The translations under genes were made by a program, and so were the position numbers. DNA of 64,000 bases. Origin: Pedobacter sp. PLR (GTDB lineage Bacteria > Bacteroidota > Bacteroidia > Sphingobacteriales > Sphingobacteriaceae). Under the pieces are notes generated by a model. The model was not told where the DNA came from. It saw only the letters and a list, made by a program, of their open reading frames with translations, and did not search any database. The number at the start of each line of letters is the position of its first letter. Position 1 is the stretch's first letter. Positions 1 through 9,266 of the stretch are shown in pieces. The stretch covers positions 515,679 through 579,678 of the forward strand of contig NZ_JAPIVQ010000004.1 of the NCBI RefSeq assembly GCF_026239675.1, read 5' to 3'.

Positions 1-1073
1 CCCAGTTTTTCGCCTGTACTCAATTGAAAAGTCATCATCTGATTTTGAAAGTATTTTGGAAACAGCAATTCCAGGTTTAGGTGATACTTCTGGTTGATAG
101 CTTCGGCAAGCTTTGCTCTTTTCTGAGCTTCTTTATGCTGTGTAAACCATTGCTCCAGTTTTTTGCTCCAGGGCTCATATTTATCTATAGCATAAATGCT
201 GTAATTGGCCGTGCGTTCCGGCAGAATGTTCTGAATATTCATCTTCTGGGGGCTTTCTTCCGCAAACAACAGGTAATAACTGTTGGGGTTCTTGAAATAG
301 GTTGTTCCCGTGAAGAGCACCTTTTCTCTGCTGAAATTATACGTTAACAGAGCATAGGCATCCTGTTGATTCAGGATGGCAAGCTCGCCGTTTAACTTTC
401 CGGGGATCATAGGTTTAAGTAATGCCGGGATGCGGTTGAAATTAACGTACAGTTGGGCCAGACTGTTTTTCGACAATTTACTGCCGGATTTGATATAATC
501 TACAAACTGGTCGTCATTTTTATCGGTAGGTTTTGACAATATGTTTTTGATGGGCTCCGGACGATTGGATAAGAGGATCAAATGATCTTTGATACCCAGG
601 TAAAAAATACTGCTGTCTGCTAAGGTTAATTTTGTCTGCCCCGCGGTGCTGTCTACCTGTATGGCTGCGGTTTTTAACGCATGAAACAGCTGTGTTCTGC
701 TGATGTCTTTATCGCTCTGCGTACTGATGATGAAATCCAGTGCTTTTCCCTTGCCGGGAAGAATACCCAGGTATACCGTTTGTTTTTGACTAAGCCGGTT
801 TAATGCAGGCGAGGCAAGGACATGTTCTTTTAAGGACTGTAAGGATTTGAATTTCTCCGCGCCCATGATTTCCTCAAAGTTATCTTGTCCCTTTAATAGA
901 TCCAGCACGCTTTTATCCTGCTCAAAAGAGAAGATAAAACCTGATTCACTGACCGCGGCATAGAGGCTGAGGTCGGACTCTGCATGAGCCGTATTTAGTT
1001 TAGAAAAGTATAAATAGGCCATGGTTACAATGGCCGTCAGGAGGGTGATGATGCTAAGTAGGATCTTTTTCAT
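1..1073 (-). CDS. Conserved hypothetical exported or membrane-anchored protein, 3' end outside window
   Basis: The frame is open from the ATG at 1071-1073 to base 1, so about 357 residues are visible and the C-terminus lies outside the window. It begins MKKILLSIITLL, a basic start followed by a hydrophobic stretch to about residue 22, which looks like a signal anchor or an uncleaved signal. The rest is soluble-looking, with alternating Lys-rich and hydrophobic segments, and no cysteine pair or catalytic motif was seen. It resembles the large Bacteroidota proteins of unknown function annotated as DUF3352-like, but that is a weak guess. It is transcribed divergently from the DUF423 gene. Confidence 0.75.
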   Translation of the reverse strand, partial: MKKILLSIITLLTAIVTMAYLYFSKLNTAHAESDLSLYAAVSESGFIFSFEQDKSVLDLLKGQDNFEEIMGAEKFKSLQSLKEHVLASPALNRLSQKQTVYLGILPGKGKALDFIISTQSDKDISRTQLFHALKTAAIQVDSTAGQTKLTLADSSIFYLGIKDHLILLSNRPEPIKNILSKPTDKNDDQFVDYIKSGSKLSKNSLAQLYVNFNRIPALLKPMIPGKLNGELAILNQQDAYALLTYNFSREKVLFTGTTYFKNPNSYYLLFAEESPQKMNIQNILPERTANYSIYAIDKYEPWSKKLEQWFTQHKEAQKRAKLAEAINQKYHLNLELLFPKYFQNQMMTFQLSTGEKL

Positions 1074-1135
1074 TGCTGTCCTTACAAATTTAATTTAATA
1101 AGTTGGGATTACTAAGAAAATGCAACCAGGTTTCT

Positions 1136-1143
1136 TAATTTTG
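1136..1143 (+). promoter_or_regulatory. Putative -7 box upstream of the DUF423-priA pair
   Basis: TAATTTTG matches the Bacteroidota -7 consensus TAnnTTTG exactly and lies 22 bases before the ATG at 1166. No TTG is seen at the expected -33 spacing, so the assignment rests on one half of the promoter. Confidence 0.35.
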
Positions 1144-1165
1144 GAAGATTAAAAAAGCCGATTTT

Positions 1166-1555
1166 ATGAGCAACAGACCTATTATTTTAACCGCCTCTCT
1201 ATTTGGATTAACAGCAGTCATATTAGGTGCCTTTGGTGCCCATGGTTTAAAAAGTCAGGTCAGCCCTGAAGCATTGGAAATATGGAGTAAAGGAGTGGAA
1301 TATCAGTTTTATCATACTTTTGCTTTATTGTTTCTTTCGCAGCTGAGTATGAATCAACCTAAGCTACTCAAACTGGCTTACATTTTCTTCACTTTTGGAA
1401 TTATCCTGTTTTCAGGATCGCTATATTTATTGGCCACCAGAGAGATTACCCATATTGGGTTTGGAGCTGTTTTAGGGCCGGTTACACCGATTGGTGGATT
1501 ACTGTTTATTCTTGGATGGGGAAGTTTGTTCTTTGCCGCTTCAAATAATAAGTAA
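1166..1555 (+). CDS. DUF423 family small integral membrane protein
   Basis: This 129-residue protein is almost entirely hydrophobic, with about four membrane segments. Its N-terminus carries the family hallmark LGAFGAHGLK (about residues 20-29), followed by a short loop containing WSKGVEYQFYH. These are the signature blocks of DUF423 (YgdD-type) inner-membrane proteins, and the length is typical. The biochemical role of the family is not established. The stop is two bases before the priA start, so the two genes are probably co-transcribed. The ATG at 1166 is the only sensible start. Confidence 0.85.
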   Translation: MSNRPIILTASLFGLTAVILGAFGAHGLKSQVSPEALEIWSKGVEYQFYHTFALLFLSQLSMNQPKLLKLAYIFFTFGIILFSGSLYLLATREITHIGFGAVLGPVTPIGGLLFILGWGSLFFAASNNK

Positions 1556-1557
1556 GG

Positions 1558-4035
1558 ATGAGTTCTGGTCAACTGGAATTCGAAGAAAGGGAAACCCTGT
1601 TTATTGAGGTGATCCTACCCCTTTCTCTGGCGAAAAACTATATATACAGGGTACCTTATGAATTGAATGATCAGGTAGCGATAGGGAAGCGTGTGGTGGT
1701 TCAATTCGGAAAAAGCAAGATTTATACGGCACTGATTAAAAGTATCAGTCAGCAGGCACCTGAAATTTATCAGGCGAAATATATCATTGATGTGGTAGAT
1801 GAACATCCGGTCATTACTACTTCACAGTTGGAGTTCTGGGACTGGATGACGAGCTATTACCTTTGTAATGAGGGTGAGGTGATGTCGGCTGCTTTGCCCG
1901 CAGGACTGAAACTGGCCAGTGAAACGATCATCGTTCTGAAAGAGGAATTTCCTCAGGATGGAGAGGTACTCAATCTGAAGCAGGAGACACTGATCAATGC
2001 CTTAAAAGTGCATGGTCGTCTTACGATAGATCAGGTATCGGCTTTATTAGGGCAGAAAACCGTATACCCCATCATCAATACTTTACTGGATAAAGAAATG
2101 GTTTATATCGCCGAAGAGGTGATTGAAAAGTATAAACCGTTGTTAAAGTCATTCGTTACGCTGCATTCTTTTTATCAGGAAGAGGAAAATTTGAAACAAT
2201 TGTTCTCTGTACTGGAAAGGGCTCCGAAACAAATGAATGCACTGCTGACTTTTTTAAAGCTATCCAGGCAACAAGGAGTAATTCCGAAGGCACAACTGCT
2301 GGAAGAGAGTGATTGTGGGCCAGCGGCGCTGAAAACGTTGATGGATAAGGAAGTTTTTGTGATTGAGAAGAAACCGGTGAGCAGGCTCAAAGACCAGGAC
2401 GAGGATTTCGTGCTGAACTTTGAACTGAGTGAAAACCAGCAGTTGGCTTTGACACAAATTGAAACTGAATTTGAAAAGAAAGATGTGGTGTTATTACATG
2501 GAGTAACTGCTTCAGGTAAAACACAGGTATATATCAGATTGATTGAAAAAGCAATTGAAAACGGTGGACAGGTTTTGTTCCTTTTGCCCGAAATTGCCCT
2601 GACTACTCAGATTGTAGAACGTATCCAACGTTATTTCGGGGATGCCATTGGCGTGTATCACTCTAAATTTAACAATAATGAACGGGTAGAAATCTGGAAT
2701 AAGGTGCTAAATGGTAAGTATCGTATCGTATTAGGTGCCCGATCTGCTGTGTTTTTGCCTTTCCAGAATTTAAAACTGATTGTAATTGATGAAGAGCATG
2801 AATCTTCTTACAAGCAGCAGGAACCTGCTCCACGTTATCAGGCGAGGGATGCAGCAGTGTATCTGGCCTGGTTGCATAAGGCAAAGGTCGTGTTAGGGTC
2901 GGCAACGCCATCAATTGAAAGTTACTTCAATGCCCTGCATCAGAAATATGGACTGGTCACCATGTCCGAAAGATTTGGCGGTGTAGCATTACCAGTTCAG
3001 GAAGTGATCAGTATTTCAGAAGAGACTAAAAAGAAAAAGATGATTTCCTATTTTTCGACCAAACTGGTGGAAGAAATTGAAGAAACATTGAAGTTAAAAG
3101 AACAGGTTATCCTGTTTCAAAACAGACGTGGTTATGCGACGATTCTGATCTGTGCAACTTGTGGTTATGCCCCAAAATGTGTGAGCTGTGATGTGAGCCT
3201 GACTTACCATAAAACCAGCGGGAAATTACATTGCCATTATTGCGGATACCATCAAAATAGTATCAATGTTTGTCCGGCTTGTGGTTCTGTACATATTGAG
3301 CAAAAAGGTTTCGGAACCGAAAGGGTGGAAGAGGAGCTGTCGCTGATCTTCCCTGAGGCGAAAATCGCCAGATTAGATGTAGACAGCACCCGGACTAAAA
3401 ATGGACTGCAACAAATCATATCCGATTTCCAGGAAAAGAAAACCGATATCCTGATTGGTACCCAGATGGTAGCCAAAGGATTAGATTTTGATAATGTGAC
3501 TTTAATTGGCGTGATTAATGCGGATACTTTATTGAACTATCCGGATTTCAGAGCTTTTGAAAGAAGCTATCAATTACTGGCTCAGGTGGCTGGTAGAGCC
3601 GGAAGGAGGGACAAGCAAGGAAAGGTGATTATTCAGGCATATGATGATAAACACAGGATCATTACACAGGTAATTGACAACAAATACCAGGAAATGTACA
3701 CGGATGAAATTCGTGAGCGGAGAGAGTTCCAGTATCCACCATTTACCAGGGTTATTTTTGTCAACATCAAGCATAAAGACATGAATCTGCTAAATGTTGC
3801 CGCTCAAAAATTCGCGAATGTGCTGAAAGGACATTTGGGAAGTCGTGTACTAGGTCCGGAGCAACCAATGGTAGGCAGAATCAGGAATTATTATATTAAA
3901 CAAATCATCATTAAAGCCGATAAAAATACGGCCATCACTAAAGTGAAATCGGTATTGAAGGACGTTATTTTGCAATTCCAGGCAGAAAAGGAGTACCGTG
4001 GAGCAATTGTTCAGGTGGATGTAGATCCTTATTAG
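1558..4035 (+). CDS. priA: Primosomal protein N' (replication restart helicase PriA)
   Basis: PriA recognises stalled fork structures and reloads the replicative helicase. The 825 residues show the expected order. An N-terminal 3'-DNA-binding region has the blocks EVILPLSLAKNYIYRVP. A Walker A GVTASGKT lies at residues 315-322 and the helicase box DEEH at 411-414. A zinc region has CxxC pairs from C532 to C575, and downstream is the motif GTQMVAKGLDF with a QVAGRAGR arginine-finger block. Length is normal for Bacteroidota. The ATG follows the DUF423 stop by two bases. Nothing looks degraded. Confidence 0.97.
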   Translation: MSSGQLEFEERETLFIEVILPLSLAKNYIYRVPYELNDQVAIGKRVVVQFGKSKIYTALIKSISQQAPEIYQAKYIIDVVDEHPVITTSQLEFWDWMTSYYLCNEGEVMSAALPAGLKLASETIIVLKEEFPQDGEVLNLKQETLINALKVHGRLTIDQVSALLGQKTVYPIINTLLDKEMVYIAEEVIEKYKPLLKSFVTLHSFYQEEENLKQLFSVLERAPKQMNALLTFLKLSRQQGVIPKAQLLEESDCGPAALKTLMDKEVFVIEKKPVSRLKDQDEDFVLNFELSENQQLALTQIETEFEKKDVVLLHGVTASGKTQVYIRLIEKAIENGGQVLFLLPEIALTTQIVERIQRYFGDAIGVYHSKFNNNERVEIWNKVLNGKYRIVLGARSAVFLPFQNLKLIVIDEEHESSYKQQEPAPRYQARDAAVYLAWLHKAKVVLGSATPSIESYFNALHQKYGLVTMSERFGGVALPVQEVISISEETKKKKMISYFSTKLVEEIEETLKLKEQVILFQNRRGYATILICATCGYAPKCVSCDVSLTYHKTSGKLHCHYCGYHQNSINVCPACGSVHIEQKGFGTERVEEELSLIFPEAKIARLDVDSTRTKNGLQQIISDFQEKKTDILIGTQMVAKGLDFDNVTLIGVINADTLLNYPDFRAFERSYQLLAQVAGRAGRRDKQGKVIIQAYDDKHRIITQVIDNKYQEMYTDEIRERREFQYPPFTRVIFVNIKHKDMNLLNVAAQKFANVLKGHLGSRVLGPEQPMVGRIRNYYIKQIIIKADKNTAITKVKSVLKDVILQFQAEKEYRGAIVQVDVDPY

Positions 4036-4120
4036 TTTTATTGCGATTGATACTGTGACGATTATAATTTAGCCGTCGATTATGTAAGCGCATTAGTTTT
4101 CAAAAACCTATTTTTGAGTA

Positions 4121-4777
4121 ATGGCATATAAGTTTGTAGATAATTACAGGGAGCGGGGAGCGAGAAAGAAATTGGTAGCTCATCTTGAAGGAAGAGGCAT
4201 CTCAGATAAAAAGGTGCTGGAAGCCATAGGGAAAGTACCGCGTCATTTTTTCTTTGATGAAACTTTCTGGAACCAGGCTTATAAAGATATTGCCTTTCCT
4301 ATTGGCGATGGTCAAACGATTTCACAACCTTACACGGTAGCTTATCAAAGTGAATTGCTCCACATCAAAAAAGGAGATAAAGTGCTGGAAATTGGTACCG
4401 GTTCTGGTTATCAAACCTGTATTTTAATGGAATTGGGTGCCAACGTGTACACGATTGAACGCCAGGAAAGTATTTACCGCCATACCATTCGTGTTTTGCC
4501 TGGAATGGGATACAATGCTCATTTTTTCTTAGGCGATGGTTCTAAAGGAATCCCTGAACATGCCAGTTATGATAAGATTATTGTGACGGCCGGTGCCCCA
4601 TGGGTTCCTGAAGCACTACTAAAGCAATTGAAAATAGGGGGGATACTTGTGATTCCTGTTGGCGATGAAAATATCCAGAAAATGGTTACCGTGATCCGCA
4701 TAAGCGAAACAGATTACGATAGAATTGAACTGGATACCTTCCGCTTTGTGCCTTTAGTAGGAGATCAGGCCTGGTAA
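4121..4777 (+). CDS. pcm: Protein-L-isoaspartate O-methyltransferase
   Basis: This enzyme repairs isomerised aspartyl residues in aged proteins using S-adenosylmethionine. The 218-residue protein has the SAM-binding motif VLEIGTGSGYQT (about residues 88-99), the family block PIGDGQTISQPYTVAY just before it, and the downstream VTAGAPWVPEAL. Length and block order are those of the Pcm family. It lies 85 bases after priA and converges on smpB, 16 bases from that gene's stop, so it is probably the last gene of the rightward unit. Confidence 0.95.
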   Translation: MAYKFVDNYRERGARKKLVAHLEGRGISDKKVLEAIGKVPRHFFFDETFWNQAYKDIAFPIGDGQTISQPYTVAYQSELLHIKKGDKVLEIGTGSGYQTCILMELGANVYTIERQESIYRHTIRVLPGMGYNAHFFLGDGSKGIPEHASYDKIIVTAGAPWVPEALLKQLKIGGILVIPVGDENIQKMVTVIRISETDYDRIELDTFRFVPLVGDQAW

Positions 4778-4793
4778 ATTAAAGCCAGGTTTC

Positions 4794-5243
4794 TTATTCC
4801 TTCATTGCACGATCCATTTCTCTTTTGGATTCTCTGTCTTTGATGCTATCTCTTTTGTCGAATTCTTTTTTACCCTGTGCCAAAGCAATCTGGATCTTTG
4901 CATACCCCCTGTCATTGGTGTAAATCCTTAAAGGAACAATGGTATATCCTTTTTCTTCACTTCTGAACTTTAACTTTTTAAGCTCTTTTTTATGAAGCAG
5001 CAAAACTCTGTCGCGCTTAATGTCGTGATGGTGGAAAGAGCTGTGGCTATATTCGGAAATATGTAAGTTTCTAACGTAGAGCACATCACCTATGAACATG
5101 CAAAAGGCATCGGACATATTTGCTTTACCCTGTCTGATGGCTTTAATCTCGGTACCCAAGAGGGCTAATCCGGCATTAAATTCCTCTACAATATGGTAAT
5201 CGAAGTAAGCTCTTTTATTTTTAATTTGAATATCGTTCTTCAT
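4794..5243 (-). CDS. smpB: SsrA (tmRNA)-binding protein SmpB
   Basis: SmpB escorts tmRNA to stalled ribosomes for trans-translation. The protein has the typical start MKNDIQIKNKRAYFDY, then GTEIKAIRQGKANMSDAF, and the basic tail KEFDKRDSIKDRESKREMDR that enters the decoding centre. The ATG at 5243 gives 149 residues; a TTG nine bases upstream would add only three residues and is less likely. No tmRNA gene was recognised in the window. Confidence 0.96.
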   Translation of the reverse strand: MKNDIQIKNKRAYFDYHIVEEFNAGLALLGTEIKAIRQGKANMSDAFCMFIGDVLYVRNLHISEYSHSSFHHHDIKRDRVLLLHKKELKKLKFRSEEKGYTIVPLRIYTNDRGYAKIQIALAQGKKEFDKRDSIKDRESKREMDRAMKE

Positions 5244-5339
5244 TGGTCTCAATTTTCACAAAGCCCGGCAGAGATAAATTCTATGCCGGATTTTATAAGA
5301 ATACCGCTAATATCCGAAAGAAATAGTGATTTCTGAATT

Positions 5340-7202
5340 TTATCGGACAATTAATACCGGAATAGTTACTTTATGTCTTACCGAGTTGACAGTAGTTCCC
5401 AAAATCAGGTCTTTCAGACCCTGGTGGCCATGAGCGCCCATTACCAATAATTCCAGGTCATTTTGTTTACTGATCTCCACAATTGCCGCTACAGTACCCC
5501 CGTAGCCAATGTGAGCGGTAGATTTATAGCCCAGCTCTTTTAGATTTGCCAGGTATTTCTCCAGGTTCTCCGCATCACTCAGGGTTTCTGCATCTAATGC
5601 AGCTTCTCCATAATACCTGGCAACAGCAGTTTCTACCACGTGAATCAGGTAATAATGTGCATGTTTTCCACCTTGAGTCAGTGCATGACGGATGGTGTTT
5701 CTATCGTTTTTAGAGAAATCAACAGTGATGCCAATACGTGCATATTTGATTTTCTCGACATCCTCGATATCCATTGCATCGCCGTGTGGCGCATTGTGCT
5801 GCCCTACTTTCGCTTTGTTTAACAGCGGATAAATGAAAACATATAATAACAATAAGCCAATCAGAATGGCCGCAGGAATCACCAATACATATAAATACCA
5901 GCTGTGACTGTTACTCGTCCAGGTACTGATTTCTTCCAGCACCAGTTTCACATTTAGTGCGACAATGACAATAGAACTAACCCACGCCAGGACTTTTACC
6001 CATGGTTTGATGGCAAAACCTTTCATCGTTTTTTTATCAGAAGTGAAATGGATCAATGGGATAACCGCAAAGCCGAGTTGTAAACTCAGTACCACCTGAC
6101 TTAAAATCAGTAAACCACCTAAAGCGTCGTCTCCAAGAATTAAAATGGTAAAGAAAGCAGGGATAATCGCTAGTAAACGGGTGATTAAACGGCGCAACCA
6201 GGGCTGGATTCTCAACTTTAAATGGCCCTCCATTACGATTTGTCCGGCAAGAGTACCGGTTATGGTTGAACTTTGTCCGGCAGCAATTAAAGCGATGGCA
6301 AATAGCGCAGGAGCCACATCTCCGAAGATGTTTTGTAATAGCCGGTGGGCATCCTGTATCTCCGCAACCTCATGTAAGCCGTTTTTATAGAAGGCTGCTG
6401 CGGCAAGGATCAGGATCGCTGCATTAACAAAAAATGCAAGGTTAAGCGCGACTGCAGTATCAATGAAATTGAATTTAATGGCTTCTTTGATACCTTTTTC
6501 ATCCCGTTCAAACTTCCTGGTTTGCACCAGAGAGGAGTGAAGGTATAGGTTATGTGGCATTACAGTGGCCCCAATGATACCGATAGCAATGTATAAAGCG
6601 TCACCTGACAACATGGAAGGCTCAAATCCTTTAACAATTTCTTTTAAATTCGGTTCTACAATAAACATCTCTACGAGAAAGGATACGCCGACGATAAATA
6701 CCATGGAAACGATAAAAGCCTCCATTTTACGCATGCCTTTATTGAGCAGAAACAATAACAAAACCGTATCAAAAATGGTAAGACTGATTCCCCAGATTAA
6801 GGGAAGTCCGAATAAAAGTTGTAAACCAATGGCCATACCAATGATTTCTGCCAGATCGCAGGCGATGATGGCCGTTTGAGCAAGACCGAATAATGGGATG
6901 TTGATCCATTTAGGATAACCGTTTCTGGAGGCCTGGGCTAAATCCAATCCTCTAACGATACCTAACCGGGCGCTTAGAGATTGTAATAAAAGGGCAATCA
7001 GGTTAGACATTAACAGTATCCAGATCAACTGGTATCCGAATTTACTACCCCCTGCAATATCTGTGGCCCAGTTTCCGGGGTCCATATAACCAACACTCAC
7101 CAGATAAGCAGGGCCAATGAATGATAAAATACGACGCCAGCCTTTACGCTTGTGGGTGTCTACGGTTTGATTTACTTCGCTTAGAGATTCGGAATGCTTC
7201 AT
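5340..7202 (-). CDS. mntH: Nramp-family manganese/divalent metal transporter fused to a C-terminal universal stress domain
   Basis: This proton-coupled importer of Mn(II) or Fe(II) has about 11 membrane segments in residues 25-470. The TM1 metal motif DPGN is at 41-44 and the TM6 motif MPHNLYLHS near 215. From about residue 485 to the end a soluble UspA-type domain follows, with the nucleotide-binding pattern GAHGHQGL plus the downstream GTTVNSV (G-x2-G-x9-G-[ST]). At 620 residues it is about 200 longer than a plain MntH because of the Usp module. The gene sits one base downstream of the MntR gene on the same strand, which fits an MntR-controlled mntR-mntH operon. Confidence 0.94.
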   Translation of the reverse strand: MKHSESLSEVNQTVDTHKRKGWRRILSFIGPAYLVSVGYMDPGNWATDIAGGSKFGYQLIWILLMSNLIALLLQSLSARLGIVRGLDLAQASRNGYPKWINIPLFGLAQTAIIACDLAEIIGMAIGLQLLFGLPLIWGISLTIFDTVLLLFLLNKGMRKMEAFIVSMVFIVGVSFLVEMFIVEPNLKEIVKGFEPSMLSGDALYIAIGIIGATVMPHNLYLHSSLVQTRKFERDEKGIKEAIKFNFIDTAVALNLAFFVNAAILILAAAAFYKNGLHEVAEIQDAHRLLQNIFGDVAPALFAIALIAAGQSSTITGTLAGQIVMEGHLKLRIQPWLRRLITRLLAIIPAFFTILILGDDALGGLLILSQVVLSLQLGFAVIPLIHFTSDKKTMKGFAIKPWVKVLAWVSSIVIVALNVKLVLEEISTWTSNSHSWYLYVLVIPAAILIGLLLLYVFIYPLLNKAKVGQHNAPHGDAMDIEDVEKIKYARIGITVDFSKNDRNTIRHALTQGGKHAHYYLIHVVETAVARYYGEAALDAETLSDAENLEKYLANLKELGYKSTAHIGYGGTVAAIVEISKQNDLELLVMGAHGHQGLKDLILGTTVNSVRHKVTIPVLIVR

Positions 7203-7203
7203 G

Positions 7204-7857
7204 TTAAATTCTGATGAGTATGTGCCTGGCTATTTCCCTGGTTACACTTGTCTTTTTGTTTTCTACAATGATTTCTACTGAGCCATCAAAATCATTGATG
7301 GCACTAATGGTTAATGATTTTCCTAACGTAAGTCCTAATTTTTCCAGGTGCTTCAGAAAAGCGGAGGAATGTTCACTCACGCCCATAATCAGTCCTTTAT
7401 CGTCTTTTTTAAGCTTACTGAGCTTTATAAATGGAACGAAATCGAAATTCCCGTTTTTGTCAGGAATCGGATCGCCATGCGGATCATTTTTTGGGAAAGC
7501 CAGGTATTCATCCAAACGTTCTACCAGTTCGGGGGAATTGATGTGTTCCAGCTCTTCTGCAATGTCATGAACTTCATCCCATTTGAAATTTAGTTTTTCC
7601 ACCAGAAATACTTCCCAAAGGCGGTGTTTTCTGATCACATTGATTGCCGTTTGCCTGCCAAGAGGGGTTAAATGTGCACCCTGATACTTTTTATAGCTGA
7701 TCAGCTCCTTCTCAGAAAGCTTTCTGAGCATATCAGTAACCGAAGCTGCCTTGGTTTGCATCTTTTCAGCAATCGCATTGGTTTGTACAGCGCCCTCATT
7801 GTTCTCCGATAAATGGTAGATGATTTTCAGGTAGTTCTCTTCAGTGAATGATTGCAT
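7204..7857 (-). CDS. mntR: DtxR/MntR-family metal-dependent transcriptional repressor
   Basis: A winged helix (about residues 5-70, with TNAIAEKMQTKAASVTDML as the HTH) is followed by a metal-binding dimerisation domain carrying RKHRLWE and EELEH, the His/Glu ligands of MntR-like proteins, and a C-terminal SH3/FeoA-like domain (about 145-217). The ATG at 7857 (MQSFTEENYLK) is preferred over an upstream TTG that would add ten residues lying inside the operator palindromes. The first gene of a two-gene operon with mntH, it is probably autoregulated through the site at 7865-7894. Confidence 0.92.
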   Translation of the reverse strand: MQSFTEENYLKIIYHLSENNEGAVQTNAIAEKMQTKAASVTDMLRKLSEKELISYKKYQGAHLTPLGRQTAINVIRKHRLWEVFLVEKLNFKWDEVHDIAEELEHINSPELVERLDEYLAFPKNDPHGDPIPDKNGNFDFVPFIKLSKLKKDDKGLIMGVSEHSSAFLKHLEKLGLTLGKSLTISAINDFDGSVEIIVENKKTSVTREIARHILIRI

Positions 7858-7864
7858 TTTTGTG

Positions 7865-7894
7865 TGTCTAACTAAATGTTTAGACAAATCTAAA
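7865..7894 (-). promoter_or_regulatory. Putative MntR operator: two overlapping palindromes
   Basis: Directly upstream of the mntR ATG lie TGTCTAA-N8-TTAGACA (7865-7886, seven perfect base pairs) and TTTAGA-N4-TCTAAA (7879-7894, six perfect base pairs). The two share bases 7879-7886. The second has the size and AT-rich form of DtxR/MntR-family boxes. Position and neighbour genes suggest autorepression of mntR-mntH. Confidence 0.6.
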
Positions 7895-7944
7895 AAAATA
7901 AAGAGAAATAAACTACAATTATTTGTACGATTTTTAGAATAAAA

Positions 7945-7977
7945 TTTGGTGATTTTGCTGTTGATAGTCTACCTTTG
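7945..7977 (+). promoter_or_regulatory. Putative promoter of the Lrp-family gene
   Basis: TACCTTTG at 7970-7977 matches the -7 consensus TAnnTTTG, and TTTG at 7945-7948 lies 21 bases upstream, close to the usual 19-base spacing. The ATG is at 7996. Confidence 0.45.
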
Positions 7978-7995
7978 ACTATATTTTAAACACAG

Positions 7996-8466
7996 ATGGC
8001 AGCAGAACTAGATAAAACAGACTTTAAAATACTGAAACTATTACAAGAGAACGGTAGGATTACCAATCTTCTTTTATCCCAGGAAATCGGACTTTCTCCG
8101 GCACCAACCTTAGAAAGGGTACGTAAACTGGAAATGTCGGGTTTCATAAAAAGTTACCATGCCTTAGTGGATGAAGAGAAGCTAGGATTAGGAATCAAAA
8201 CTTTTATCCAGGTTCAATTAGATTTTCATAAGAACAATACCATTCAGATTTTTCTTGACGAAGTGAACCAGATCAAGGAAATTACAGAATGTCACCATGT
8301 AACCGGACAAGCAGATTTTCTGTTGAAGGTTTACGTGAACGATATCAAAGCTTATGAACGTTTGATCATGGATAAGATCAGTAAAATCTCCGTGGTGAAA
8401 ACTTTTCAAACGATGATGATTATGTCTACGACAAAGAAAGAACCTATTGTTCCTTTGGAGTACTAA
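7996..8466 (+). CDS. Lrp/AsnC-family transcriptional regulator
   Basis: The 156-residue protein has an N-terminal helix-turn-helix (LDKTDFKILKLLQENGRIT through LSQEIGLSPAPTLERVRKLE, residues 5-50) and a C-terminal RAM ligand-binding domain (about 65-140) with the typical ITECHHVTGQADFLLKV block. Members respond to amino acids and assemble as octamers or hexadecamers. It is divergent from mntR and followed by a two-hairpin terminator, so it is monocistronic. The ligand cannot be told from sequence. Confidence 0.93.
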   Translation: MAAELDKTDFKILKLLQENGRITNLLLSQEIGLSPAPTLERVRKLEMSGFIKSYHALVDEEKLGLGIKTFIQVQLDFHKNNTIQIFLDEVNQIKEITECHHVTGQADFLLKVYVNDIKAYERLIMDKISKISVVKTFQTMMIMSTTKKEPIVPLEY

Positions 8467-8495
8467 AATTATTTCTTTAACCTATTCAATTAGGA

Positions 8496-8569
8496 AAAAC
8501 AGGGGGGATCCTGTTTTATTCAAAAGGGGTTATGTTCAATGTAGGTTGAATTACCCCTTTTGTTTTTTT
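8496..8569 (+). terminator. Tandem hairpin terminator after the Lrp gene
   Basis: The first hairpin is AAAACAGG (8496-8503) with CCTGTTTT (8510-8517). The second has a perfect 10-bp stem, 8521-8530 with 8553-8562, a further inner 5-bp stem and a run of T at 8563-8569. The T-run reaches into the stop codon of ung on the opposite strand. Confidence 0.8.
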
Positions 8570-9263
8570 AGCTGATTTGCCAGTTGATTGGGCTTTCTCC
8601 CTGCATAATCAATTGTGCATTGGTTTTCGAAAATGGCTTACTGCCGAAAAAACCTGTGTATGCAGAGAAAGGAGAGGGGTGTGGCGCAGTAATCACGGTA
8701 TGCTTACTGGTAGCTATCAAAGCGATTTTCTTTTGCGCATAGGCACCCCAGAGAATGAAAATCAATCCTGTTCTTTTTTCCGATAATTCCGTAATGATCT
8801 TATCGGTAAACATTTCCCATCCTCTTTTCTGATGCGAGCCAGCTGTTTTTGCCCTGACGGTTAAGGTCGCATTCAGTAAAAGTACGCCCTGATCTGCCCA
8901 TTGGGTTAGATCCCCATGGTCAGGCGTCTTAAAACCTTCAATATCTGTGCTCAGTTCTTTATAAATGTTTTTTAAGGAAGGAGGAACTTTTACTCCTTTT
9001 TGTACGGAAAAAGATAGACCATGTGCCTGTCCCGGCCCATGATAGGGGTCTTGTCCAAGGATTACCACCTTCACCTGATCGAATGGCGTATGGTTTAATG
9101 CATTAAATACATCGCTGCTTTGAGGATAGATCTTGTGTCCCGCTTGTTTTTCTTCCAGTAAAAATGTTTCTAAAGCTTTCAGGTATGGTTTATCAAACTC
9201 CGGCTCCAAATGGCTTAGCCAACTTTTATCTATATTCAGTGGTGTATCTATATCAACAAACAT
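8568..9263 (-). CDS. ung: Uracil-DNA glycosylase (family 1)
   Basis: Ung removes uracil from DNA as the first step of base excision repair. The 231-residue protein has the water-activating motif GQDPYHG with catalytic Asp at residue 72 and the C-terminal HPSPFSAYTGFFG block with the catalytic His, plus the usual AHGLSFSV loop. Length matches the family. The gene stands three bases downstream of the thioredoxin-like gene on the same strand, so the two are probably co-transcribed. The start at 9263 gives the typical short N-terminal extension. Confidence 0.97.
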   Translation of the reverse strand: MFVDIDTPLNIDKSWLSHLEPEFDKPYLKALETFLLEEKQAGHKIYPQSSDVFNALNHTPFDQVKVVILGQDPYHGPGQAHGLSFSVQKGVKVPPSLKNIYKELSTDIEGFKTPDHGDLTQWADQGVLLLNATLTVRAKTAGSHQKRGWEMFTDKIITELSEKRTGLIFILWGAYAQKKIALIATSKHTVITAPHPSPFSAYTGFFGSKPFSKTNAQLIMQGESPINWQIS

Positions 9264-9266
9264 ATT

